In this document: positions 1-10,717 of the stretch, piece by piece
Numbering within the stretch: position 1 is the stretch's first letter
Layout of the letters: every line of letters starts with the position of its first letter
Origin: Agapetus fuscipes
Taxonomy: Eukaryota; Arthropoda; Insecta; Trichoptera; Glossosomatidae
DNA length: 64,000 nt
Direction: 5' to 3'
Assembly (NCBI GenBank): GCA_951799405.1
Contig: OX637363.1
Location: forward strand, 2,108,001-2,172,000
Made by a program: the position numbers and the translations under genes
Notes under the pieces: generated by a model
Seen by the model: only the letters and a program-made list of their open reading frames with translations
Told to the model about the DNA's origin: nothing
Database searches by the model: none

Positions 1-420
1 GTTGCGTTACAGAAATACAGTCCCTTGACAATGTAAAGAGCTTCATGGTAGACTACAAAGATTATCATCAAAAAGTGGGGAGATTTTCTCGTGTTTTCTA
101 GAAAACTAAGAATTTTCTTCCTTGCTTGTACCTACTTTTACTCACATACATTTCATTGCATTCATCATTTTGAAATGTCGTAGAAAAAAATCGGTATTGT
201 ATTTTTACAAATACACCTATTTTACAAAATTATTAATTCTCAATCGGGTGTCCAAAATTACAAACAGACATAAATAACAACATAAATACTAGTTACATAA
301 TTATTTTTTCGTTTTCTTTATCTATGTGGAGCAGCATTTTCTTGTTTCGACTGTAACTCTATATTTCGCTGTTATTCAAAGACAGACGTAGACTAAGCTC
401 TATTCTAAAATTAATAATCT
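1..420. other. No gene seen
   Basis: AT-rich sequence with no convincing ORF, RNA gene or recognisable repeat. Confidence 0.5.
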
Positions 421-692
421 AAATCTGCCGTTTTTGTTTCTTACACTTTATGGTCTTAGCAAAAGAGTTACAGTAATGAAAAAATCAAGCATATTTATTA
501 ATTTGTTATCATAATTATAAAGTTGAAACAAAATATATTACTTAAAAATTGTCACCACAATTTTTTTTTAAAAAAACAGTTTTTGTTTAGTGTTTTGGAT
601 TTGTTTTTCTTTTTAATTACAGTAGGTACCCTAAGTACGAGTTGCAAAACTTGAGTAAAGTTAAGTTTACGGAAAGTATTAAAGAGTAATTT
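421..692 (+). mobile_element. MITE-2 arm (partial inverted-repeat element)
   Basis: Begins with the AAATCTGCCGTTTTTG motif followed by TTTCTTACACTTTATGGTC and ends near AAGTACGAGTTGCAAAAC. Similar blocks recur at 1305, 12066, 15619 and 21471, in both orientations. One arm of a long-TIR, non-coding element; the other arm is not seen here. Confidence 0.55.
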
Positions 693-703
693 AAAAAAAA
701 TGA

Positions 704-1020
704 AACCAAACTTTGTTTTATTCTACTATGTTTTTATTTGAATTTGTTAAAAACAAACAGTGATATTTATAAGTGATATTTAAAATAAATTTATTTTTTC
801 TTAAACGTAGTTTAATTTAACAACAATATTTTATATCTCGAGCACTTTCGACCATCAATATTCAGGTCATTATCAAAAGTGCTCGAGATATGAAATATTG
901 TTGTTAAATTTAACTACGTTTAAGAAAAAATAAATTTATTTTAAATATCACTTATAAATATCACTGTTTGTTTTTAACAAATTCAAATAAAAACATAGTA
1001 GAATAAAACAAAGTTTGGTT
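704..1020. repeat. 317 bp near-perfect palindrome
   Basis: Two 145 bp arms (704-848 and 876-1020) are reverse complements with about two mismatches, around a 27 nt centre. The centre holds a smaller hairpin (GACC...GGTC) resembling the terminal hairpin of Penelope-like elements. No coding potential. Could be an inverted pair of PLE terminal repeats or a foldback MITE. Confidence 0.85.
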
Positions 1021-1024
1021 ATAG

Positions 1025-1292
1025 GATTGACTTATAGGTTATAGGTTGTTATGCGGCTGACCACCCATAATATAAAAATTGGTTCACTTTGCCAATGTCA
1101 CCCCTGTTTCAGGGAAGGACGGCAAGAGTTGCAAGGCTTATGTTCATTTGAGATTGGGTTTTTATATTGTAGGTCCACATGCGGCATGTGTTAGCGCGAA
1201 ATTATACATATCTGCTTGTGGGAATGCATTTAGTATAAATCTTAAATGATATATATCTTTGCAGCTTAGATTAGATTAGATTAGATTAGATT
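1025..1292 (+). mobile_element. R1 copy (RTE-type LINE 3' UTR)
   Basis: Runs from TTGACTTATAGG to a (TTAGA)n tail. Nearly identical to the copy at 24928-25186, sharing the unusual GGTTGTTATGCGGC variant, which suggests a young subfamily. It abuts the palindrome on its left. Confidence 0.8.
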
Positions 1293-1304
1293 GGTTTCAT
1301 TTTT

Positions 1305-1545
1305 TTTTTTTAAAGTGGAGTTCTACAAAGTTTCCGCTGAAACATTTAAAAAATTATTAAAGAGTGATTTTCCCCAAAATCAGCCGTTTTTGTTTCTTAC
1401 ACTTTATGGTCTTGGCAAAACAGTTACAGTGATGAAGAAAATCAAGTTCAAACAAACAAAAACGGCAGATTTTGGCAAAAACCACTCTTAAATATTATAC
1501 TTTCGTTAACTTTACTTTCCTCAAGTTGTGCAACTCGTACTCAGG
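1305..1545. mobile_element. MITE-2 foldback copy
   Basis: Contains AAAGAGTGATTTTCCCC, then the CTGCCGTTTTTG-like block, then the same blocks inverted (AAACGGCAGATTTTGG...CACTCTT), ending CAACTCGTACTCAGGGTGCTG. The inverted ends match the arm at 21471-21562. Any ORF here is incidental. Confidence 0.6.
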
Positions 1546-1559
1546 GTGCTGAACTATAC

Positions 1560-2218
1560 ATTGTTAAGTAAAATATCGGGCCTTTTTTTTTATATTGTCA
1601 ACAGTTTTTGATTACATGTGGAAAAACTGAAACTGTTTAATGAAAAGACAATAAAGTGTAAGAAACAAAAACGGCAGATTGTGGGTATAAAGTGCTCTTA
1701 AAATCGCCACGAAATAAAAAGTGTCCATGAAAACATATTAAGTGGCATCATTAATTGAAAAAGACCATAAGGTTTTTTTTTTCTTCTTTATGATTAATGT
1801 ATTCTTGCATTAAAATAAGTAATGGTTTAGTTATGTTTGGACTATGAATAAGAGTTACAATAGTAGGAAATACAGCAAAACCGCCTACGGTAGCTCAAAG
1901 TGGACTCTACTTTATATGCGGGCTGTCTATTCTAATGCAGTTGTGTAAAACTTTTTTTTTTCAGACATATTGTTGAATAAAAACTAATGAACTACAAGAA
2001 AAATCAAGTCACTAAAGTACTCAATTCATGTGAAAACAGTTACTTCTGCTGTATCGAGTTCAAAAAAATACAAGTTTATGGTACAGATTTTAATCACATT
2101 TCTTCATTGAAGCTCTCAGTGAGTTTTATTTATTAAATACGACCGGTTTCGGGACCGCAGAACATCCCAACAAATAAATTTAAATTAAATCTGTTTTTCT
2201 GACTTTCACAAAGTTACT
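1560..2218. other. Mostly unassigned; MITE-2 and PLE-like scraps
   Basis: An antisense MITE-2 fragment lies near 1645-1700 (GTGTAAGAAACAAAAACGGC). A CGACCGGTTTCGGGA motif of Penelope type lies near 2141-2156. Nothing else recognised. Confidence 0.4.
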
Positions 2219-2283
2219 GCCAATGCCACCCCTGCCAATTTCACTTTGCCAATGTGCTTAGGGACGGTCGGCAGGAGTTGCAG
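2219..2283 (+). mobile_element. R1 internal fragment
   Basis: Carries TTCACTTTGCCAATG and GGTCGGCAGGAGTTGCAG, the central part of R1 only. It joins abruptly to the RTE coding remnant at 2284. Confidence 0.5.
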
Positions 2284-2735
2284 AGTCATAATAAAAGAAG
2301 AGCCTGTATGAAGAAGGTTATGACTCTGGAGGAAATGAAAGAAGTATGTAAGGACAGAAAGAAATGGCGGTTCATCTGTAATGTTGGCGGCTAGGGTTTA
2401 TTAAATTGAAATTTGTTTTCTGTTTGTTGTCCATAGATATTATTATTTAGTGATGTATAAAATCTAATTTGTCGTGTATGTTCTTTGACTTATAGGTTGG
2501 TATGCGGCTGACCACCCATGCTGTAAAAATGGTTCACTTTGCCAATGTTACCCCTGTCTCAGGGAAGGACGGCAAGAATTGCAGGATGTATGTCCATTTG
2601 AGATTCAGGTTTTTATATTGAAGGACCACATGCCGCATGTTTAAGCGCGAACTAATTCGTGCCTTTTGTGAAAATGCATATAAAGTGAACCTCTAATGTT
2701 ACATATGTTTTGCATCTTAGATTAGATTAGATTAG
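2284..2735 (+). mobile_element. 5'-truncated RTE-type LINE: coding end plus R1
   Basis: 2284-2394 encodes the C-terminus of an RTE-type reverse transcriptase ORF (residues like KRRACMKKVM and VCKDRKKWR), ending in TAG. About 90 bp of linker follows, then the R1 3' UTR with a GATTA tail. It links the R1 repeat to its parent LINE. Confidence 0.75.
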
Positions 2736-3249
2736 ACTGCCGAAAATCTAGAAGGTATATTATTGTATTTAACTAAATACCTAATATTTTTCTTTAACCT
2801 AGTTATATCATCGACAAGAAAAAGTTTCATATAACTGATTGAGTTATCGTGGCCCACTATTTCACAATGAACTGGCACGATCTCAGATCTTTAAAAAAAT
2901 GTTACAGAACTTCTAAAACTGTCACATTATTTGACCAATAAATTTACATTGTAATTAAAAAACAAATATATTTAACAACTAAAAAAAGTGTGTACATTAT
3001 ATTGTTCACATTTTTTGTGTTGAAAAATATATTGTTCCTTTCCTACAAAAGATTGGTTTGAGGCTTACCCCCTATTTGGTAAAAATTTGTTTTTTTCTAA
3101 TGTCATCTGGTTCTCTGGTACACATACAGGGTGTAAAAACGCGAACGTTTACATGCTTAAATTTTTTTTACATATTTTTTAATTGTTGGATAAAGCCATA
3201 AAGGAGACAATTAGTGCTCAGATGGGATAAATGAAGTACCTACACCTTT
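2736..3249. other. No gene seen
   Basis: AT-rich unique-looking sequence. No coding or RNA feature supported. Confidence 0.4.
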
Positions 3250-3504
3250 CGCTGCCTTAGTTCTTGTTTATCGTATACGCCATTGAGAAAATTTTACATG
3301 AGCAATGTTTGCATGTGTACTGGACCAATGTGTCTTATGAAAACAAGAAATTTATTTAAAAAATATTTAAAAGAACTCTCACATTATCGAGTTTTACGGT
3401 TTTTCTTAGCTCAGATTGTGTAGAATTTGATTCATAAGACCAGTGCATGAAAAAGTCATGTTTGACAAGATTGGCGTATACGATAAACGAGAACTGGGGG
3501 AGCG
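3250..3504 (+). mobile_element. MITE-1 copy
   Basis: Terminal inverted repeats read AGTTCTTGTTTATCGTATACGCCA on the left and its near-complement on the right (TGGCGTATACGATAAACGAG). The ~255 bp interior lacks a transposase. Other copies lie at 62365-62628 and, inverted and partial, at 23757-23912. The short minus ORF inside resembles nothing known. Confidence 0.7.
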
Positions 3505-3591
3505 CTTTGTGACCGGTCTTGAGATATGTATTAAAATAAATATTCATTCAAGTGATTATTTTTTAATTCTTATAACCAGACTTTTTTGCTG

Positions 3592-3838
3592 TCCTTGACC
3601 TACAGGTTGGTATAAGGCTGACCACTCTTATTGTAAAAAAAATGGTTCACTTTGTCAATGTCACTCCTGTTACACGGAAGTTCAGCAAAGGTTGCAGGGT
3701 TTATGTTCATTTGAGATTTGGATTTTAATTTGTAAGTGCACATGCAGCATTCGTGCGAACGTATCCGTGTCTGTTTGTGGGTATGCATTTAATATGAATT
3801 TTACATGTTAGTGTATCTTTGCAACTAAGATAACAGAT
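3592..3838 (+). mobile_element. R1 copy, diverged subfamily
   Basis: Starts CCTTGACCTACAGGTTGGTATAAGG and ends TTGCAACTAAGATAACAGAT. The tail lacks clean GATTA repeats, so it is probably an older copy. Confidence 0.7.
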
Positions 3839-4020
3839 TTTTACTATTGTCCTTTTGTTCATTAAATTCACAAAATCACAGATAAAAAATTAAAATAAGT
3901 TTGAGAGCCTTTGGTAAAAGTATGATCCAATAAAACTATTGGACCGTGAAATAAAATATGGAGACCAGAATTAAGAAGTTCCCTTGCTGCCTAAACCTTA
4001 TAACTGCATTAATAGCATAG

Positions 4021-4238
4021 CTAATCTAATCTAAGTTGCAAATATATGTTACATTTAGGATTCAAGTTCGCGCTTGCACATGCCGCATTTGAACCTACAA
4101 TATAAAAACACAAATCTCAAATGACCACACATCCTGCAACTTTTGCCGTCCTTCTCTGAAATAGGGTTGACATTGGCAAAGTGAACCATTTTTTACAGCA
4201 TGGGTGGTCAGCCGCATACCAACATATAAGTCAAGGAA
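4021..4238 (-). mobile_element. R1 copy
   Basis: Complete by eye on the minus strand, with tail CTAATCTAATCTAA at the left and ATACCAACATATAAGTCAAGG at the right. Confidence 0.75.
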
Positions 4239-5004
4239 CTTTTAGCTGTTATAAATCAACCAGAACACAATCTTTCTTTCTTGTGTCCGAGCAAACACTG
4301 CCGCCACGAAAAATTCACCCTTTTGTAATAGGCGCTTAGAACACTCTAGAATCCATTACCACGAATAGGGAATGCAATCTTGCAGCAAAATCGCAATCTC
4401 GGTATTTGCGAGATTATGTAAATCCGATCTCAGGAGATCTCGGTATTTGCAAGATCTCGCATTTAGTGGCCACATGGTTACATTTTTTTGCTAAAAAGTG
4501 TCATTTTGCTTTAGGGTGTCAAGGAAAGTATATTAAAAAAAACTTTTATTGTGATTTTTTTTATAGAATCAGAAAGACAAACTAATTAGAATCATAGACA
4601 ATTATTGAATATGTTTATCAGTTAATTCATGGCATGGATTTTTGAAAAAAACTACTTAAGAAGCATAGAATGTCAATCGTGGCATCAGATCAATAATACC
4701 TACTAAGTATCGAGGTGTACGTCAATTTTTTGTTTACAAAATAATAATTCAAATTATATGTTTTATCTGTGTTGTTATATCTGAATTGGTGATTAACGTG
4801 TAAAGCAAACTTGATAAGTTGTCTCTAATTGTTGGTGTTACTTTTTGCCGTCTGCTTTTGTGTTTTTTTGCTAAAATAAAATATATATTCTATCACGTAT
4901 ACAATTAATAAGGGCTATTTTGGCAAATCTGTCATCAGTGCTTATAGCCAATTAGCCTCTCGCTGTAACAGGGTTGTCACTACAATTTGTGATACCAAAA
5001 AACT
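4239..5004. other. Leader region upstream of the LINE ORFs
   Basis: No ORF. It probably includes the LINE 5' UTR, but the element's 5' boundary could not be fixed because no target-site duplication was found. Two near-repeats of ATCTCGGTATTTGC lie within 4400-4475, next to GAGATCTCG palindromic words. Confidence 0.4.
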
Positions 5005-5769
5005 GTGATAATAATGACTGCGATGGAATACATCACCGACGCCAAAAACATGATTAAATCATTGGGAGAAATTATAAATGATACAAACAACAAATTCAAT
5101 AAGGATCAAATTTCGAAGCTCACACCTAAACTAACAGATCTTCTGGGCAACATCAGCCAAATGGCTGTTAAGATGGGTAGTCTGGAGGGCGAGATTAACG
5201 CTTTCAAAGCTATTTTAAAAAAAACCCCGCAGCCCAACAATCCTGCAGAGGAATCATTTGAGGTTGAATCAAAACCATCATTAAGAAATAACTCCTATAA
5301 ACAACCAGAAAACATCCTACAAACTTTGACGGAGTTAAATGATAGAAATCTAAGAGCCAAAAATATAATCCTTTTTGGTGTTCCTGAGTCGGACCCTGAT
5401 ACTCCACCAAAGGAGCAAAACTTAGAAGATGATAAAAAGACATCTAAAATCATAACAAGCGTGACTGAAAACACTAACGGAATAGTTAGGGTGCATAGAA
5501 TTGGTCTCCGCCAAAGAGACAAACCAAGACCCATCAAGGTGATTTTCAAAGAGAGCGAAGATGTAACTTGTTTTTTGCGAAACAGCCGCAAACTTCCTCC
5601 GGGCATAAAATCAAAGAAGGACTTGACATTAATGCAGAGAAATCATTTAAAAGCACTATGGTCTGAGGTTGATGCACGTAAGAAAAATGGCGATGAAAAC
5701 ATAACTGTCAAATTCATCAACGGTGAACCAAAAATAGTACAGCTTAACTCAAAAAACTCCCAAGCATGA
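5005..5769 (+). CDS. LINE ORF1 protein (nucleic-acid-binding, coiled coil plus RRM-like)
   Basis: This 254-residue protein is the ORF1 of the LINE. Such proteins coat the element RNA in a ribonucleoprotein and act as nucleic-acid chaperones. Residues about 10-75 are rich in heptad-like hydrophobics, which suggests a coiled coil for multimerisation. Residues about 115-200 (from RAKNIILFGVPES through RVHRIG to PRPIKVIF) fit the RRM-like ORF1 core, and the last ~50 residues, with LTLMQRNHLKALW and ITVKFINGEPKIV, fit the following C-terminal domain. There is no CCHC zinc knuckle, unlike typical Jockey gag-type ORF1. The start used is the ATG at 5005; another in-frame ATG lies two codons downstream. 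Its TGA overlaps the ORF2 ATG in an ATGA. The frame is intact. Family assignment is by pattern, not by search. Confidence 0.85.
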   Translation: MIIMTAMEYITDAKNMIKSLGEIINDTNNKFNKDQISKLTPKLTDLLGNISQMAVKMGSLEGEINAFKAILKKTPQPNNPAEESFEVESKPSLRNNSYKQPENILQTLTELNDRNLRAKNIILFGVPESDPDTPPKEQNLEDDKKTSKIITSVTENTNGIVRVHRIGLRQRDKPRPIKVIFKESEDVTCFLRNSRKLPPGIKSKKDLTLMQRNHLKALWSEVDARKKNGDENITVKFINGEPKIVQLNSKNSQA

Positions 5770-8603
5770 AAGTCTTTTACCAAAATGTGAGAAGTATTAG
5801 ATCAAAAACATCACAGATTCGACAACATATCCCAACTCTATCATATCAATTAGTCATCTTCACAGAGACGTGGCTCGACGAGTCAATCAAAGACTCTGAA
5901 CTAGGACTGGATCAATACAATGTTTTCAGGAAGGATAGAGACAAATTCACAAGTTCAAAAAAGAGGGGAGGAGGAGTCCTTATAGCTGTAAAAAACAATA
6001 TACCTGCAACCTACATTAAGGTAAACCAGAAAAATATAGAACACATATACATCAAATTACAATCCACAACCGAAACATTAATAATAGGATTTGTATACAT
6101 TCCACCCTCCTCAAGCATAGACATATATAAAAATGTCTGCAGCGAGCTTGAGGCTCTTCAAAAAAAATATCCTCGCGCTACTTTTGTCTTATTCGGAGAT
6201 CTCAACCTTCCAAATATTGAATGGTCTATGGATGAAGACAAACCATCTGCAATTCTTGAAAATAACAATGGTGCTAATGAATTATTGGAAACCGTAAATT
6301 TTATGAATTTAAAACAACACAACTTTGTCTTTAATAGCAATGATAAACTTTTGGACCTTGTATTTTCTGACCGAAAAAAGATCATAGTTGAAAGATCATC
6401 AGATGCCTTCTTAAATGTTGACAAATATCATCCTCCTCTAGATATAGAAATACTTTCATCACTGAATTACAAGAAAAACAGATCCGTTTTTTCCCACAAT
6501 TTTAAAAATGGAGATTATACCAACGCCAACTCATATTTGTTTAATCAAAACTGGGATTTCCTGCAAAATAATAATGTTGAATTAATGGTTACCCGCTTTT
6601 ATGAGATTGTAAATGAAACTATAAATCTATACATTCCTTATAATGAATACAAAACAACAACGTACCCATCGTGGTTCACTGCTGATTTGATAAAGACTAT
6701 ATCTGAGAAAAAAATAGCACACAGAAGATTCAAAATTACAGGGGAAACTGATGATTATTTGAAGTTTTCTGCCCTAAGAAATGATTGTAAGGTGCAATCA
6801 AAAAAATGTTACCTTAACTTTATACAAAATATACAAGATACAACCGTCGACACTAAATCGCTCTGGAGGTTTAAAAGAAAACTGAGCAATGACAATCAAG
6901 AATGTCCAAATAAAATGTTTCTGAACAAGATGATGGCTGATAATCACAATGACATTGCTAACTTGTTTGCTAGATTCTTTAGTGAAGTGTATGTTGAGGA
7001 CTCGAACTTGATAAACGATACACCATTAAAAGAAGACTCAACACCATTAAATTTGACTGAATGTAGTTTATCTTACAACACTGTGCTAAACAAGATATCC
7101 AATTTAGATGTAAGAAAAGGCGCTGGTCCCGATAAAATCCCTCCCTTATTTCTTATCAATTGTGCCTCTGCCCTAGCTTCTCCTTTGACGACAATTTTCA
7201 ACAAATCGCTCAGCCAAGGTCACTATCCTAATGTCTGGAAAAACGGTCACATTAGACCCATTCACAAAAAAGATGATAAGTCCAATATTGAAAATTATAG
7301 ACCTATTTGTATTCAATCAATTTTAGCCAAATTATTCGAATCATTAGTTTTGGACCAGATTTTTCCGGAAATTTCTAAATGTATTTCTACTAAGCAACAT
7401 GGTTTTTTACCAGGAAGATCCACAGGGACAAATTTGGCAATTTACCAAAACTATCTAGCCAATAATCTTGCAGCCGGGTACCAGGTGGACAGTGTTTACA
7501 CCGACTTTTCAAGGGCGTTTGACAAGGTATGCCACTCAATTTTAATACAAAAATTGTCAAGGTTTGGTATAAAAAATCAACTTTTGCAGTGGCTGTCGAG
7601 TTATCTTGTCGAGCGTTCTTTGAGAGTAAAGGTGGGGGAAACCCTATCAAAGCCCTTCCCTGCTAAAAGTGGTCTTCCGCAAGGAAGTCATTTTGGCCCA
7701 ATTTTGTTCCTTATCTTTATTAATGATATCACAGATGTGCTGTTTGACATTGAATTCTTACTTTTTGCCGATGACATCAAACTATACAAAGCTATAAATG
7801 ACGTTTCTGACTGTCTGTTGGTTTAGAATAATTTAAATCGAATGTCCATGTGGTGTGCACACAATAGACTGTTTATGAATGACAATAAATGCCAAGTTAT
7901 AAGATTTGGTAGAAATAAAGATAAAATAATATATAATTATTGCCTAAACAATAGTTCCCTTGAATTGGTTGAACTAATTCGAGATTTAGGCATAATCTTT
8001 GACTGCCATTTATCGTTCCGACAACATATTGCATTTATAACAAATAGGGCCACTAAGACCCTGGGTTTTGTGTGTCGCACTGTGAAAGATTTCTCGAACA
8101 TATTAGCCATCAAACAGCTTTATATTTCCCTTGTACGCAGCCAACTTGAATACAACTCATACATTTGGTCTCCCGGGTACAAACTTCATTGTGATGCTAT
8201 AGAGCGTATCCAAAAAAGATTTTTAAGATTTGTAAATTTTAAATTAAATATTCGTTTTGATGACTTGAACTATAGTTTTTTGTTAAATTTTTTGAATCTT
8301 GAAACTTTACAAAATCGCAGAATATTTCATGATTTATTTTTTTTGTATAAAGTTGTTAATTCATTGGTGGACAGCCCTGAATTATTGAAAGTCATTAATC
8401 TACACATACCGAGTCGAACAAGAAGTCGAAATATATTCCACTGCGACGTTGCAACAAAAACATTTATAATGCATTCTATGATATATCGGCTTCATCGACT
8501 CGGTAATGATTATCTAACCAATGATGATATAGATATTTTTGGTATGTCCATCGGAATTTATAGAAATTCATTAAAGTCTGTTTTATCATGTAATTCTTCT
8601 TGA
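5766..8603 (+). pseudogene. LINE ORF2: endonuclease-reverse transcriptase with one in-frame stop
   Basis: ORF2 spans 945 codons plus stop, broken once by TAG at 7824-7826 (codon 687); the frame continues unchanged to 8603. The N-terminal ~230 residues are an APE-type endonuclease: QNVRSIRSK near residue 6, catalytic-type TETWL (Glu34), FGDLN, LDLVFSD and a histidine in KYHPP. The reverse transcriptase follows: IRPIHKKDD...NYRPI, FLPGRST, YTDFSRAFD, GLPQGSHFGP and the active-site FADD at residues 667-670. The region after the stop (RNKDKIIYN through SQLEYNSYIWSP) is the usual thumb and C-terminal part; there is no RNase H. The enzyme nicks target DNA and primes cDNA synthesis there. The stop sits 16 codons after FADD, so the truncated product would lack the thumb. 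TAG could be a single C-to-T change from CAG. The otherwise clean frame suggests recent insertion. Confidence 0.85.
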
Positions 8604-8826
8604 TTTATGTTTAATTTCTCTTTTCTTACTGATCACTTATTTTTATACATTTATTTTTAATCTTTTTATATTCATAATATGTATCTTGTAATAATCATAA
8701 TATTTATACAATTTGTAAGCAACAAACTTCTGTACTACCTCTGTTAATCTAAAAATGTAAAAGGCTTCAGCCGTTTATTATAAATAAATAAAAAAAAAAA
8801 ATAAAAAAAGATAATCTGCTTCTTAC

Positions 8827-9007
8827 CCAATGTCACCCCTGTTTCAGGGAAGGTCGGCAGGAGTTGCAGGGTGTATGTTCATTTGAGATTCGGGCTTTTA
8901 TATTGTAGAACTACATGCGGCATGAACCATGTCTGATTTGTGAAAATGCGCATAATGTGAATCTCTAATGTTACTTATACTTCGCAACTTAGATTAGATT
9001 AGATTAG
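8827..9007 (+). mobile_element. R1 copy, 5'-truncated
   Basis: Begins at AATGTCACCCCTG immediately after the LINE's A-rich tail and ends in (GATTA)n. Either R1 truncated at a recurrent point or the downstream half of an R1 copy split by the LINE; the upstream half was not found. Confidence 0.7.
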
Positions 9008-9477
9008 TTGGTTTTTAAAATAAATTTGATAGTTAAGAATATTTGCAGCAGGTTGTCAATTTTTCTCAATTTAATAAATGAATAATTAATTGATCCAATA
9101 TTGACTTTACATAATAATTTTCCATGAAACAATTTCATTTTATTTTCTTTTATGGCACGTGACACTTTCTTCATGTAATTTTTTTATTAAAAAAAACGGC
9201 CTGTCAGTTTCTCAACAAACATTGATCATACTAAAATAAACAAACACTTTTTTTAATTATAGATACTATTATAATTATATAATAAGAACTTATAAACGTT
9301 GTTTGATCGTTACGGTACTAAGGTTTTTACTTTTAAAAAGCGAAAAATACAAAGCCAGGGATCGATAGTAATCTAAGTTTCAAAGATATATTAGCAATTT
9401 GTACATTAATTAATATCAAACATTTTTTTTAAGGTATTGTTCTTTTTTATACTTAAATGTTATTTATTATTTGTATT
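9008..9477. other. No gene seen
   Basis: AT-rich sequence with no supported feature. Confidence 0.4.
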
Positions 9478-9714
9478 CCTTGATTTATAGGTTGGTATGA
9501 GGCTAACGACCCATACTAAAAAAATGGTTAATTTTGCCAATGTCACCCCTGTGTCAGGGAAGGTCGGAAAAAGTTGTAGGGCTTATGTTCATTTGAGGTT
9601 TGGATTTTATTTGTAAGTGCACATTCAGCATTTGTAAGCGCGAACTACACGTGTTTGTTTGTGGGCATGCATTTGAGAGCTTTAAATGTTAACAAAACCT
9701 TGCAAGTTAGATTA
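9478..9714 (+). mobile_element. R1 copy (GAGGCT subfamily)
   Basis: Starts CCTTGATTTATAGGTTGG and ends TTGCAAGTTAGATTATGG. It is tail-to-tail with the inverted fragment at 9757-9870. Confidence 0.7.
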
Positions 9715-9756
9715 TGGATTATATAATCACCATTTCCTTTCAGTATCTCAAAATAA

Positions 9757-9870
9757 AGCCAACGCAACTTGTCAACCTTCTCTGTTTTAACACGGGTGAC
9801 ATTGCAAAGAAAAACTATATTATATATATTTTTTGTGGTCAGCCTCATACCAATCTATAAGTTAAGGAAG
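9757..9870 (-). mobile_element. R1 fragment, 5' half
   Basis: Minus-strand R1 head and middle only (GTGGTCAGCCTCATACCAATCTATAAG at the right). It could pair with the plus copy 40 bp away. Confidence 0.55.
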
Positions 9871-10544
9871 GGATGAAAAATTATACATCCTATATCTGTG
9901 TTTTTCTTTTCGAAACAAGGTCTTAGTACCGGCAAGGTTTATTCATTCTTCAAATTAACTTTTTTTTATCGAGAATAAGAAAATCCTTTCTAAGCGGCTC
10001 TATAGGGCTCATTTTTTCTGAGGCCTGAGTAAACTTTAATACTATGATTTGAGCTTGAAAGAAATACCAAAACAGACAATCATTTCTAACACCTATTGTG
10101 GTTTGAAACAAACCCTAGTACTTTGGTATTGAACGCAACCGTTTTATCAACTCATCCATCGACCATTCAAAGTAAGCGTCGATCAATTTGTGAAGCGATT
10201 CAACGCTTAAAATAACTGACGTTTCCTTCATTGATTATGCAACACATCTGTTATAATCTTATCCATAACAATTGCATGTCATGTTGCCTTCAATCAAACG
10301 CATCATTTTAGAGGCCATGGTCCGTGATTGTATGCATGTATTATTCATTTTCATTGCCACACAATGTACCTGCATCCATTAAATTCAAATCTAAATTACC
10401 AATAATTATTTTTTCAACTTGCAACATCAATCAATCAAAGCTACTGAACTTCTTCGGGAGACTGGTTACAGAAGCCTGGAAACGAGGTGCTACTAGTCCC
10501 CTTATGGTGTTCTCTCTTAAGGTGATCAACGGTTAAATTGACAG
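9871..10544. other. No gene seen
   Basis: Unique-looking sequence; no coding or RNA feature supported. Confidence 0.4.
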
Positions 10545-10644
10545 TCCCACCCTGCTGGAGCGCTACAGGTTGTATGTGCCTGGCGACTACACCCGAGGGC
10601 GAGGACATGATTTGAGGGCATAAGAAACAAAAAGGCAAGTGTCC
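10545..10644 (-). repeat. Inverted copy of the 108 bp minisatellite unit
   Basis: Reverse complement of about one array unit (GAGGGCGAGGACATGATTTG corresponds to CAAATCATGTCCTCGCCCTC). A 73 bp spacer with repeated AGTGTCCTA and GGGACAC words separates it from the array. Differs at a few positions, such as GGAGCGCTACAGG. Confidence 0.85.
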
Positions 10645-10717
10645 CATTGACTATCTATGGGACACTGTGTCTTATAGATTAGTGTCCTACGGACTAGTGT
10701 CCTATACACTATCTACG

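Larger units (their letters stand above)
5005..8810 (+). mobile_element. Nearly full-length non-LTR retrotransposon, Jockey/CR1-like group
   Basis: Two overlapping ORFs (RNA-binding ORF1; endonuclease plus reverse transcriptase ORF2), a short 3' UTR with a GGCTTCAGCC hairpin, and a TAAATAAATAAA-type A-rich tail near 8783-8810. No RNase H and no LTRs. The right flank enters an R1 repeat at its AATGTCACCCC point. One nonsense codon in ORF2 makes this copy non-autonomous as read. Clade placement is from motif layout only. Confidence 0.85.

Noticed and set aside
1025..1292. R1 as a tRNA-derived SINE (GGTTGG and GGTTCACT resemble boxes A and B)
   Set aside because: Several copies extend upstream into a LINE ORF end, so R1 is better explained as a LINE 3' UTR; the box matches are weak.
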